From positions 62,001-126,000 of the forward strand of contig JAHWDD010000009.1 of the NCBI GenBank assembly GCA_023897205.1: 64,000 nucleotides of DNA. Direction: 5' to 3'. Positions 17,249-27,343 of this stretch are shown here, piece after piece; the first letter of the stretch is position 1, and each line of letters begins with the position of its first letter. The notes under the pieces were generated by a model. It saw nothing but the letters and a program-made list of their open reading frames with translations, was not told where the DNA came from and ran no database searches. The translations under genes and the position numbers were made by a program. The stretch is from Exophiala sp. HKRS030 (taxonomy: Eukaryota; Ascomycota; Eurotiomycetes; Chaetothyriales; Herpotrichiellaceae).

Positions 17249-18667
17249 ATGTCAACAACCAAGACAGCTCTACGGGAATGTAAAGCCTATGTCAGATGGC
17301 GCCCATTAACATCCTCTGAGACGGTCGTTGGTGGGGAGGTTGACCAGAAGACTGTCAGGCACGGTGACAATGCGTACTCGGTAGAGCTGAGTGGTCCAGC
17401 GAAATCCGGCCGGGCACAGGTCTGGAAGAGTGCTACGTCGCTCAGCGATGTATTCGATGGTGATACGATCAACAAGAGTGTCTTTGATGCTGTTGTGGCG
17501 CCGACATTACCGTCGGTCTTGGATGGTGCCGTCTGCAATGTCTTTGCCTATGGCCATTCCGGATCCGGCAAGACTCATACAATCATTGGGTACGACTATG
17601 AAGATGTGGAACAATTAGGCATCTGTCTGTCGACTGCGAGGACGTTGTATCAGGCACTCAACATCATCAACGAATCGGCCAGTGGCGAAAAAGGCCCAAA
17701 ACTAGGCCTTGGCTTGCGTCTCTACGAGATGCGGAGGAAAAGTGCATTCGACCTACTCAACAACCGCACCGAATGTTTCGTGCGAGAAGGCGAGGACGGA
17801 CGCACTCATATACGCGGAGAAACCGAAATTCTCGAAGACGGCAAGGTGCGAGTTCGACCTATCGTGACGAAACCATGTTGGACATTCGACGAACTCCGTC
17901 GAGAACTCGTAGCAGGCCTCGCGCTCCGAGCCACAGGCACGTCGACCATCCACGACCAGAGTTCGCGCACACATGCTATATTGGAATTGGAGATCATCAA
18001 TGCGGAGCTGCTTGCAGCACGCGAAGCCGTCATCGAGCGACAATCCGAACTCGTGCCTGTCGGCAAGCGAGCCACGGACATCTACCTCCAAGAATCGAGC
18101 AGGGCTTACATCCGCGACGCCGATGGCAAATGGATCGTCAACCCGGACTGCCCGCCCAACCAGGCACGTATCGATGAGGCTGAGACGTTGAAGCGCGAAT
18201 TCGAAACGCGTGTGGCAGAAGCAGAAGCCGAAGTCGACCGGATCCTGAAATCGCCCAGACATCCATGTCTAGGCGCTCGCTACGTGTTCGTGGATCTAGC
18301 CGGAGCAGAGTACTTCTCCGAAGGACCAACAAAATCATCTTCATCCTCCACTTCCTCCATACAACGCACTGCAACCGCGCAAGAACGCCAGGAAGGGCGA
18401 CAAATTAATGCGGACCTCTTTGCGCTGAAGGAAGTCATCCGCGCACGAGCACTCGACAACAAATCACGCATCCCCTTCCGCTCGTCGGCGTTGACCATGG
18501 CCTTGCGCGAGCACTTTGTGCAGTCTGACCGTGGCCATTCGGCTATAATCCTTACTGTCTCCCCTGCGGCGGACCAGTATGCCGCGACGATGAATACTTT
18601 GAAATACGGCAGTCTGGTCGCCGCGGCAGGGAAGAACGAAGGCCGTGCCGGCGGCAAAGGCTTGTAG
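17249..18667 (+). CDS. Divergent motor-only kinesin-like protein
   Basis: I chose the start MSTTKTALREC at 17249; an in-frame ATG lies five codons upstream. The 472-residue product is nearly all motor domain. Visible motifs: AYVRWRPL (N-terminal VRxRP), P-loop GHSGSGKTHT at about 102-111, switch I SSRTHAILELE, switch II DLAGAEYFSEGP, and the alpha-4/5 segment NKSRIPFRSSALTMALREHF. Between switch I and switch II there are about 110 residues rather than the usual 30-40; the extra part includes an acidic/basic heptad-like helix (IDEAETLKREFETRVAEAEA). No neck coiled coil, tail or cargo domain follows: the frame ends some 20 residues after the motor. The usual Gln after Gly in the P-loop is His. 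Likely a microtubule-binding ATPase of an orphan fungal class; whether it moves is unknown. Confidence 0.88.
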   Translation: MSTTKTALRECKAYVRWRPLTSSETVVGGEVDQKTVRHGDNAYSVELSGPAKSGRAQVWKSATSLSDVFDGDTINKSVFDAVVAPTLPSVLDGAVCNVFAYGHSGSGKTHTIIGYDYEDVEQLGICLSTARTLYQALNIINESASGEKGPKLGLGLRLYEMRRKSAFDLLNNRTECFVREGEDGRTHIRGETEILEDGKVRVRPIVTKPCWTFDELRRELVAGLALRATGTSTIHDQSSRTHAILELEIINAELLAAREAVIERQSELVPVGKRATDIYLQESSRAYIRDADGKWIVNPDCPPNQARIDEAETLKREFETRVAEAEAEVDRILKSPRHPCLGARYVFVDLAGAEYFSEGPTKSSSSSTSSIQRTATAQERQEGRQINADLFALKEVIRARALDNKSRIPFRSSALTMALREHFVQSDRGHSAIILTVSPAADQYAATMNTLKYGSLVAAAGKNEGRAGGKGL

Positions 18668-20957
18668 CCCTGCTTGATTTCAGGAGTCAGAGGGTGGACA
18701 AAGGCGGCGACGGAGAGCTTGTGCCGTCAATGGCTGATGCGAAGTAGAGCGGTATTATGATTCAAGGATTGAACACTAGATGTGGTCAGGGATACCAGGA
18801 AGGCTATGAAGCCTCAGGCTGAAGAATTGCATGGCAGGCATGCGTGGCAGGGATGACTTGAGTGACTCCAAACCTGGTACATCCTGCACTGCCGACTGGG
18901 CAAAGTGTGATGAGATCTCACAGGGGATACTTCCCTCCCCATTCCATAGACCATAGAATATGACACAAAAGGCCTTATTGATCATATGGGGACCATCTAG
19001 TGATTTAGTATCTCAATGACGGAAAATACAATATCCAGCCCCCAAAGTTCTCCAGGATCACCTCAACACATCCCACGAGCCTCCAGGACAATCCCCCAAA
19101 ACTATACGAAAAGCCCTGCCTTTCTGGCCCAGGTGTCGTCGACTCCAGCATAACTCCATACGTACCCATACAACACTGCTGACCCGTATCCCTCTACTCA
19201 AACCTATAGCCTTGCCCAGACGTCACCATAAGCAGGCTTGCAAACCATCTGGGACGAAACCTCAAGTCGCGGTATTTCCTTTAGCGTCGCCCCAATTAGC
19301 CTTTAGATACCACGTTGTACGGAGTCAGCCTATGTCGAGGCGGATAATTTTGCACCTCGGATCGTCCGTGACCATCAGGCTATACTTTACCCTCCATGGC
19401 TGCTCGAAGAGACATGTCGAGTCAGCAAGCCGTGCTTGACTTTTCATGCGGGGCACATGATACCGCTGATCATCAACACAGTGGCCGATACGGTGTGATA
19501 GCGTGATAACGTTGGTTAGGCGCAGCAGATCGAGGCAGGCAGGCAGGATGGAGTCAACAGGGCCGAGTCTGGCTTGCTAACTCTCATCCACAATTATCGT
19601 GTGATCCTGGCTGAGTATCTTGTCCAGTGCACGTATCTGACATGAACATACAAACCTTGGACTCTGCTTCGTCCATCACCATCTCCGTTCAGGAAAGGGA
19701 GCGAGGCTGCCGCTTTAATCAGCCTCGTGGTGGAGTTTCGAGGAGGCATAGCCTTTCCACTTTTTCACTCCGACCACAACAACTGGAGTGTTGCTTTTGG
19801 TGGGATCTAACACAAAAGCACATATACCATCTGTACCAAGCTCATGTAGAAGTGCGTTAGGTCCAGAGTACCGGTCGATGGTGTCTTCAGCATATTCGCG
19901 ACTTGAGCCTATCGTTTGCCAACTCTGAAGTTGTCAAAACTCGCAAGAAGACCCCAGTGGCCATTGTGGTTTCTTGGCCTCTCAAATTGATTCGCAACCT
20001 TTTCATTCTCTATCGCGTGCGAGGCAATGAGGTATATCACGATGGATCTTCGCTTTCTGCTTTGATATTTTACTGGATTTCATGCTAACTTTTGCCTCGG
20101 CGAGCTCATAGGATCTTCGTATCAGCAATTGATTGAATACTGAAATAAGAATCTATAAAGGATTAATAATACTAAGTATTATCAAGTTCAAGCTACAAGA
20201 AATCAACTCTACTCCCTCCATTTTATTAGACTCGCTCTTACTGATGAGTACACATGCTGTACTATAACGCTTAGGATAGATAAACATTCAAGGTAAACTG
20301 TGGCAAATTCTATTCGGGGCATGGTCTGGATTGGGCATCACGGCCGACAAATGCAGCTAGAATAGCCTCAAACTTGGTGCAAACTTATCTTTTTTGGTCA
20401 GAGGCTCCCGAAACTCAGTTTTTGAACCTGATCGTACCGAAATTTCATGGGCTACGAGGTACAAACTACTTGCGTGTACCCTCGATGTTTATCTCCGAAA
20501 GTCATCCCGCGACAACTGCCATGGCCCATGACACAAGATGAGGATTTCACAGAGTCTGCACGCATCAGGAGCACGACCAACGTCTTGACCAGGTGAAATA
20601 AGGGGGCCCTCCTAGAACACCCCAGGCGTGGGTGCGTAATGAACGAGGATCCATTTGTCTTTACTCTCTTCACTTTGGTTACATTACTCCCTACAGGCTA
20701 CAAGGTTCTTTTATTCATTGTCCAATTTGCTCGTCTCGATCATTGAACTTAGTATGTGTTGACCAGGTTAGAGAGGTATGCCCAAAGAAGGTCTTGGGCC
20801 GGACAATTTCATATATGTTAAGAGCTTTAAGACTTGATCTGTTGCCATATGGAAGGCCGTTGAACATTGAAGTCTTCTTGGTTGCTTGGAAATTTTCCCC
20901 TGTTTTTTCTGTTGAATTGCTTTTCCAGTCACTCCTTTAGATATCACCAGCATCATC
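18668..20957. other. 2.3-kb intergenic region, no gene recognised
   Basis: Short frames only. The region has small simple repeats (a GGCA tract near 19535-19550) and an AT-rich stretch at about 20100-20320 that contains the palindrome AATACTAAGTATT. I see no mobile-element genes, RNA genes or conserved coding sequence. Confidence 0.4.
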
Positions 20958-21884
20958 ATGCGCATCACATTCGTTTCGCTAGCAATCTTTGCCACTCTGG
21001 GCGCTTGTGCGGGCAAATATCCTTGGAAAGCTCCTCTCTCGACAGACCGTATGCCTGTTCTCGCAGTGATTCCATATTGTACCACTTCATATCCTCCCTG
21101 ACTAACTCCCTTGTCCCCTCAGGTCGGAGTCCTTGCCCCATGGTGAATGCACTTGCCAACCACGGCTATCTCCCGCATAACGGCCTCAATGTCTCCCTGG
21201 ACGACCTCGTCGTCGCTCTCAACACTTCCGTGAACCTCGCTCCAGCTGCGACTCGGCTCGTTGGAGCGAAAGCCTTGCTCGCTTCTACAACGGGCAACTC
21301 TGCAACGTTTAACCTAGACGATCTGAATACGCACGGAAGTATGTTTTGCTTTACTGGTGGTTGGATGATTGCACTCCTTCATCCACTAGTTGATTGTTCT
21401 GCTAATGCATCAAAATCAAATAGTCATCGAACACGATGGGAGTTTGAGTCGAAACGACGTTTTCTTTGGCGATAATCACTCCTTCAACAAGACCATCTGG
21501 AATAGTGTTGCAGCCCACTTCACCTCCGAAACCATCTCAATCGCCAATGCCGCTGCGGCTCGAGCCGCGCGTCTCTCTGCAGCACAGGAAGTTAATCCTG
21601 AATTCAACATGACTGCCACAGACGTCCAGTTCAGTCTGATTGAGTCAGCATTGTACCTGGCAATCTTCGGGAATGTGACTGAAGGAAACGCAGTCACGAA
21701 ATGGGTGGATGTCATCTTCAGTGAGTCACTCCTTCGCCAGAACCAATATGTTGACTGGAGGTATTGATCGAGAGACACAGGACAAGAACGTCTGCCGTGT
21801 GAAGAAGGGTGGAAGGCACCCACTGAGCAGATCACAGCTGCAGGGATCCTTGCGTTGGCAGCGAAAGTGGGAGCGGCCGCTTGA
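20958..21884 (+). CDS. Secreted unspecific peroxygenase / chloroperoxidase-family heme-thiolate enzyme
   Basis: Four exons: 20958-21048, 21123-21338, 21424-21720 and 21781-21884, for 235 residues. Introns have donors GTATGC, GTATGT and GTGAGT. A signal peptide is clear (MRITFVSLAIFATLGACAG). The heme-thiolate motif PCP is at 34-36 with Cys35 as proximal ligand, followed by ALANHGYLPHNG. The EHD motif at 105-107 and SLSRND form the metal site, and Glu176 in FSLIESALYL is the candidate acid-base residue. PCP-EHD-E and the short length place it in the short (family I) peroxygenases. Such enzymes use H2O2 to hydroxylate or epoxidise small organic molecules outside the cell. Only one N-linked sequon cluster (NTS, NVS, NMT, NVT) was noted. 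The last exon is absent from the open frame but matches the family C-terminus (ERLPCEEGWKAPTEQITAAG). Confidence 0.92.
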
Positions 21885-22196
21885 GATGTTTTTTTCCTAT
21901 CGCAGAGACGCATTCTATAGTTTGAGCTTGAACTTCTGTTCAGAAGTGATATGAAAGTCAGACTGCGATGGTCATAATTGTACATGCGACGAAATGTTGC
22001 AATTGCAAGTATCGTTACCTTTTCCTTACGGCCCATAACCCCTCAGCATATAGAAGTACAAATCCGAGCCTGATGATGTCCTTTTATCACTCTGGCCTCC
22101 GCATCGTTCATCGCGAGCCGCTACCCCCACCGTTGCTTGTGTCAATGATGGCTAGTTCAGTCTCGCTATCACTCTTCAGCCTCAAGGGCGTGGACC

Positions 22197-23291
22197 TTAG
22201 TTCTGAGCGACGGTTTCCATGAGACTCCACTGGTTGGCTGCCCCTTTCGAACGCGAGAGATACCGTCTCTCGGCTGAGAGCCATGCTTTGAAAAGTGGTT
22301 TCAATGCCACAGTGGAGGCGGCGAAAAGCCCTAGCCCTATCTCCACCAAACCCCAGACAGCCACAGGCGACGTTTTGCTCAGGAAATTCGTTGTATCTAG
22401 GAGAGTGACGAGATAAGGAAGTCGGACGAGTGTAGACAGACACGATCTATCAAGCAAGTAAGAACCGTGAAGAAGATGTCTGAGAACGGTCGGATGCGGG
22501 AGGAACGTACACTGAGCCTACGGCCATGATCGCCGCGATACTAACCTTAGTCCGAAAATTCATCTTCAACTTTCTGACTATGGTGATTGGCAGTAGCCCT
22601 AGGACGATGTCTCCAGCTGCGTTTAATGATGCCGCAGTGTATGATAGGTTAGCCAGCGAACGGCGAGGGAGGCACGAGCCCTTCTGGCCCAGGAATTGAA
22701 GCCAAAAGTGGCCAACAGGCAAGCACTGAAAGACGCAGACTAAAAGATAGGCCAGATCGTATGTGGTGAAAACCAAGAGAAGAATGTATATGGTCCATCT
22801 TTGCGATTTCTGCGTGCAAAAGCGAAGCAGAAAGAGTCCCACGGTAGCCTTGATCAGAGCCGTGCAGACAATATATGGAAGCGATGCAGCCCACCACCAC
22901 TAAGATTTGAGTCAATTCTGTGGTAACCTGAGGTCGAGGAGGAGCCAACTGGTAGGTACAGTACCTTAAGCGCTTCAACTAACTGGGTGGAGCTAAGGAG
23001 GGAGTCTTGGGCCGTTGGACGATGTGAGAGACCTATGAAAACGAAGATACAATGGAGTGTAAACGTGGCCTGATGAATTTGAAACGTATCAGCGATTTGG
23101 ACATACGCATTCATCAAGTTTTCTGGTCGGGAGTAACTCACCAAAGTTGCTATGGCAAAGTAGTCGTCCAGCCCGATCGCCTTCACCATCCAGGCTCGAA
23201 CGTAGGTGCGCAATATGACTGCTATCCAGGCCAGCGCCAGCATTGCTGCAGCAACAGACCTCACAACGTTGGGATCATCATAGCCAGCCAT
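22197..23291 (-). CDS. Rhodopsin-fold (Pth11-like) integral membrane protein
   Basis: Four exons: 23291-23142, 23069-22965, 22899-22511 and 22446-22197, giving 297 residues. Junctions are in frame: GTGAGT, GTACTG and GTACGT donors, with CAG, TAG and TAG acceptors. The product is largely hydrophobic with about seven spans. Family landmarks are the RTYVRAWMVKAIGLDDYFAI segment after TM1, LVEALKWWWAASLPYIVCTALIK before TM4 and VRKLKMNFRTKVSIAAIMAVGS. This is the fungal rhodopsin-domain family (PF20684-type), which includes Pth11-like receptors and satratoxin-cluster-type membrane proteins. No retinal-lysine evidence. Role in signal sensing is inferred. An extended cytosolic tail ends in ANQWSLMETVAQN. 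It is convergent with the peroxygenase gene, 312 bases apart. Confidence 0.88.
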
Positions 23292-25344
23292 GATGGCTTG
23301 ATTCTTCCTCAAAGTCGCGCCCGAGATGATGTCGAAAATGCGTCAAAAGTCCAGCAACAAAAGAAATAGATGACAAACTTGGCTCCTCCACCGCGATCAC
23401 GAAGTGTGACCTTTGTTTGCGGATGACTTTGAGCAATTCAAGAGATCAAATAATCCAGTGGTACCAGCCCACCTATGTGGTAATGTCTCATGAGCATATG
23501 AAGAGGATGTTCGTTCGTATCCCTTCTCCAGCACCCGTGGCGATGATTACTTCCGCTCGCTTTTCCCCTTGGAGTAAGCGTTTCGAGAAAGCGCCTGCAT
23601 TGCAGTGCATCCATCACGACATATAAAACAACCCAAGGCACTACACCAGCGGGGAGTGCTTGCAAAGAGCGCACTATTGACTGGCCAAAAGCCATTTAAC
23701 AAGTTCGACTCGTCTCGGCACGTGGCAAATGAAGGATACATATAAAAAACAGAACATTTCACCCTTTTGTGTGTAAGGTTTGAAGAAGCATCGGGCTTGG
23801 GACCCTGAACAGGTTAGACACTCCGCAACTCACCGTTTTGTCCCTCTAGCAGGCAAATCAGCAGATCTGTAAAGTCCTAAAGTCCCCATAATCTACAGTA
23901 AGGGCAGACAAGAGACGACGCTTCCAAAGTTAATCCCAAGACTCGGATAGAGTCATCTCTCAACCGATTAGAGTTCCTGTAATTGAAACTGAGGCTCACC
24001 TGCACCTCGGATTTGTTTCACCCCAATAATCCTTGACAATCCAAAACGCAGAGCATATATTATTCAGACTCGGTCCTTGTGGCGACCATCACGTCTTCTT
24101 CAGCCCTAGAGTCCCTCAAAAGGGTGACTCAGATATCTTTCGATAATCCTCCTTTAGCTATGGCTGAGGAGATTTGGGAATGTTTGACTATCTCGTTCTT
24201 GGGCTGGTTGTGCCAACCCCTGTCTCGTAAGAAAATGTCCCAACGAACCTCTGCGCGCAAGAAGGAAGACCACTCGTGACTCGAGTCGAGGACTTGATAC
24301 ATGCCGGCAATTCTTTCTCAGGTACAGAGGTCGCCTTGCAGCCAGGGCCACATTTGACCCAGCTGTGGCAAATTTATTCTGGCCCTTATCAACCACGAAC
24401 TCCTCCCGAAGGACAGGACTAATCCCTTTCAAAACTAAGAGGACTAACTAACTACTCCAGATCCTGCAGCAGCTTGTGCTGGAACTTCAGAAAGCTCTCC
24501 CGCTCGGTTCCTGTGTGATCTACCTTGCAGGTGTCGGGCGCAAGAATACACCACTCTCAGTGGCTTGCACCTTCGCTAAAACCGATTTATGCCAGTCGGG
24601 ACAAAGCCTGACCAAGGACTACGATCCACTCGTAAACTACTGTACTCGGTACCAAACAATGAAAGAATGCACCGGCACCGGATGCAATGCTGGGCTCTTC
24701 CGTAGCTACCTGCCTTCTATTGGTCTCTTTCTGTATGTACGCCTGATTGACCCCTAGAATTTTGTGGAGGTGTGGAGGCTAGGCTCGATGAAAGCTGAGC
24801 ATCAGGGCAATCATCAAAGCTAGGCGCGGGTGAGTAGACGCAGCTATCCCAATAGCGAGGTTCACTGATTGACCAGAGAGGTCGGGTTGGTCACGTGAGG
24901 TCGAGGCGAGAGACCACGGCAGGGGTATGGAGTAGGCTGAAGGTGACGGGGAGCAGAAGAGAGTACAACGGGAGCTAGGAAGAGAGGAAGGGAGGAGAAG
25001 GGAGCGGACGAGGGAACGAGACGGCTACATAGTCGTTGGCGGGAGAGCTAATCTACCGATTGAAGAGTACCAGGTGGGCTGTGCCTGAGCCCTCCCTACA
25101 GATCCTACCGCCGCCCGAGCCATGCAGGATGAAGAACATAAACAATACACGAGTCAAGTGCCGAACGATAACAACAGCCATGTGCTCGGACGGATTCATG
25201 GTCACGCTTGCATTGCCGTGCGAGGGTGGGAGTTATGACTATGTCGATTCTCACAAGAACGTTGTATGGCAGGAATATACGGCTGCCACTACTGCGGGGT
25301 TGACCAAAGAACTGCTGTCGATTGTCAAGCCAGCAGAAGGCGCC
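23292..25344. other. Gene-poor region
   Basis: Only short frames without motifs are present, such as a 93-codon Cys-containing frame at 24476-24757 that I cannot support. From about 24890 to 25030 the plus strand is strongly purine-rich (GA-rich), which is unlike the flanks. The region may contain decayed coding DNA linked to the TPR fragment that follows. Confidence 0.4.
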
Positions 25345-25530
25345 AGGCCCGCACCACACATCGACGCTCGACACCTCCCTCAACCTGGTGGCGGGGCGCT
25401 GTATGTCGACCAAGGAAAGCTGGACGCGGCGGAGATGATGTACTCACGGGCGTTGGGCCCAGACACACCTTGACGCTCGACACCGTCAACAACCTGGGGC
25501 TGCTGTACGCCGCGCAAATCAAATGGTGTA
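25345..25530 (+). pseudogene. Decayed TPR (kinesin-light-chain-type) fragment
   Basis: In three successive frames the translation gives pieces of the 42-residue fungal TPR of NLR-like and kinesin-light-chain-like proteins: HHTSTLDTSLNL, then GALYVDQGKLDAAEMMYSRALGPD, then LTLDTVNNLGLLYAAQ. At least two frameshifts occur in 150 bases and neither flank continues as repeats, so this is a remnant of about one and a half repeats. The parent was probably an NB-ARC/TPR or similar incompatibility-type protein. A sequence error could explain one shift but not the isolation of the fragment. Confidence 0.65.
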
Positions 25531-26489
25531 TTGGAAGGCAACCAACGCCACTGTGTTCGAGAAAGGCAGAGGGGAACGGAGAAGAAAAGGGCACTCTACG
25601 GAAAGCCGGACGGGCAAGAAAGAGTGCCAAACGATCCCAGCCTGTACGTCTTTGCTGCAAAGGTGAAGGAAGAGAGTTGAAATCATTCCGATTGCCAGTT
25701 GGATTATGCATAGCAATCTAGGCGTACAATTTTTGGTAAAAGGAAAGCCGCTTTGACATAGCCCAGAGCCAGCTGATGATCGCCCCATTCCTCATGACGG
25801 TCATTGATATCCCACTTGCAGCGACGGCGATATTTAACCCACGGACAAATATCTTTTCGATAGCATCACCGAGCCCCTTCTCCCTCTAATGCTACCGGAG
25901 CCTCCCTGCGAGCCTTCATGTTCCTCTTCGTTCAAACCATCAACTTTAGTCGACTTTAGAGGATGGGATCTATTTGGGGTGCTGGAAATCTCATTCCAGC
26001 TCCTCTTCTAATCTGCCCATACTCCTCACAATGCGCCACCTTATGGTGCTCCTACTTTACGTAGCAACGACAACTTTCTTCGTGTGATAGGGTCAACCAA
26101 GGAAGTACTCAGTTTAGAGAGACCAGGGCGGGCGAGCAACCAATCGCCACCCAAGGTAACGACTGCCTGGCTTATCCGCTGTAATCGCCTGATCTCTTAC
26201 GCCAGAGAGGCCTGTTGGAATATGCTCAAGCAAAGAATGTGTCGTAGAGTATGGAAAGATGTCGACGAAGGCAATTCATGCAGGACGAATGGGCAAATTT
26301 GGTTGGAGAAGATCCACAAGCGTATTCTAGAGACGACATTAGTTAGGTCAAAATATGCCAAGATGGAAGCCCGAAGCCGGGAAGCGGAAACTTTTAGAGT
26401 CAAGTATATATACATTTGTCTCAGAACTTCTTATCAACAATTGCGAGCGAGTATTGCAAGTATTGCAAGCGAGCTTCGCAAGGGAACAT
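25531..26489. other. No gene recognised
   Basis: A 155-codon frame at 26084-26551 overlaps the tRNA-like locus, contains no motif and is probably not a gene. The stretch 26440-26475 contains short direct repeats of GTATTGCAA. Confidence 0.4.
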
Positions 26490-26532
26490 TCCCCTGTGGC
26501 GCAGTAAGTTGTTCCTTGCAAAGCTGGCTCGC
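26469..26532. repeat. Imperfect inverted repeat around the tRNA-like 5' half
   Basis: The arm 26469-26487 (GCGAGCTTCGCAAGGGAAC) is the near-complement of 26511-26532 (GTTCCTTGCAAAGCTGGCTC plus GC), with a few gaps. The 23-base loop holds the tRNA acceptor strand, the first D-stem strand and the splice donor. It could fold into a hairpin in RNA and resembles a short inverted duplication or MITE-like end. Confidence 0.6.
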
Positions 26533-26557
26533 AAATTTTCCACTAACGTAACCATAG
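26504..26557 (+). other. Spliceosomal-intron-like insert in a tRNA D-loop
   Basis: The 54-nt insert begins GTAAGT, contains the branch sequence CACTAACG 13-20 bases before its end and finishes CATAG. These are consensus donor, branch and acceptor signals of fungal spliceosomal introns. Exact removal restores the canonical tRNA-Asn D-arm GCGCAATTGGCTAGCGC. Confidence 0.7.
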
Positions 26558-26570
26558 ATTGGCTAGCGCG

Positions 26571-26612
26571 TCTGACTGTTAAGCTCTGGCTGTGAAGCTC
26601 TGACTGTGAATC
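26571..26612 (+). repeat. 14-nt tandem triplication in the anticodon arm
   Basis: Three adjacent 14-mers start at 26571 (TCTGACTGTTAAGC), 26585 (TCTGGCTGTGAAGC) and 26599 (TCTGACTGTGAATC). Each covers the 5' anticodon stem and loop. The first carries GTT and the other two GTG in the anticodon position. Confidence 0.85.
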
Positions 26613-26647
26613 AGGAGGTTGGTGGTTCGAGCCCACCCGGGGAGACA

Positions 26648-26658
26648 TTTTCTTTTTT
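26648..26658 (+). terminator. Pol III-type T-run after the tRNA-like gene
   Basis: TTTT followed by C and TTTTTT lies three bases after the tRNA 3' end; further TTTTT runs follow. This is a standard RNA polymerase III stop. Confidence 0.6.
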
Positions 26659-27343
26659 CACTTTTTCACTTTTTGGCGTTCTGTTTGATGTTCGTTCACC
26701 CATTCTGGCCGACTATGACAAGCCTCAGGACAAACGGTTCATTCTTTTTTTGATTTTGTCAGGTGCCAGCATCTTTCATCAATGCCTCGTAGTGTTTGTT
26801 TTCTACAATAGTCTCCACCCTCTACAATGCACGAGTATACCAAACTCAATTTGCGATCGTATTAAACTATGGTATCCCTTTACGTGACCACCGCACAAAG
26901 GCGAGATCCTCAAGGCCAAGGTGGCCGGGAAAGAATCTAGCGGCATGACGGACGTCCACTTCCTAGCGAAGTCAAGACGTTTTTAAATCCTCATCGCCTA
27001 TCCTATGTTCTAGATAGCAGGCGGCATCCTAAATCCTTCATGCATCCTACAGTGGTGGCCTAGTTAGTGTTGCTGCACAACGTCTGCACGCCTTCGAAGG
27101 ATTGCCTAGGTATCGGACAGCACGAGTCAACCCCTTCCCCTCCGCGCTGCCCCACCACGAATCCCCCGTTGCTTGGGGAGGCTGTCCGCTTCTCCAGGAA
27201 AATAAATTCGTAAGTTACTGCTGGGCCTGGAACGAGGGTCAACTTTTCTGCTATTCGATATTCAGCGATTGGCAAACATTCTCCCTGTTCTCTTTGCAGA
27301 CTGGCTATTCAAACCGCGAGTAGCGGGCGAAACACGGTAAACG
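26659..27343. other. Intergenic, promoter side of the MpaB-type gene
   Basis: No conserved coding frame or RNA gene was seen. It separates the tRNA-like locus from the next gene and should contain its promoter. Confidence 0.45.

Larger units (their letters stand above)
26490..26645 (+). tRNA. tRNA-Asn-like gene, interrupted in D-loop and anticodon arm
   Basis: Reading from 26490: acceptor 5' strand TCCCCTG, TG, D-stem GCGC, then a 54-nt insert (26504-26557), then the rest of the D-arm (ATTGGCTA GCGC G), anticodon 5' stem TCTGA and loop CTGTTAA (anticodon GTT, Asn). A 28-nt duplication follows, then TCAGG, variable AGGTT, T-arm GGTGG TTCGAGC CCACC, acceptor 3' strand CGGGGAG. With both inserts removed the cloverleaf matches eukaryotic tRNA-Asn almost throughout; the acceptor has one C-A mismatch and two G-U pairs. 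The last anticodon copy reads GTG (His). Internal B box GGTTCGAGCCC and a following T-run are intact, so Pol III transcription is possible. It may be a functional intron-bearing tRNA, a pseudogene, or tRNA-derived mobile DNA; I lean to tRNA-derived but probably not functional. Confidence 0.65.

Noticed and set aside
24476..24757. Possible small Cys-containing protein
   Set aside because: No signal peptide and irregular Cys pattern; not supportable as an effector.
26084..26551. A 155-codon plus-strand frame next to the tRNA-like locus
   Set aside because: Overlaps the inverted repeat and tRNA 5' half and shows no motif.
26490..26645. Calling the locus a plain tRNA-His (GTG)
   Set aside because: Only the third anticodon copy reads GTG; the D-arm and T-arm match tRNA-Asn and the 5' GUU copy sits in the normal place.
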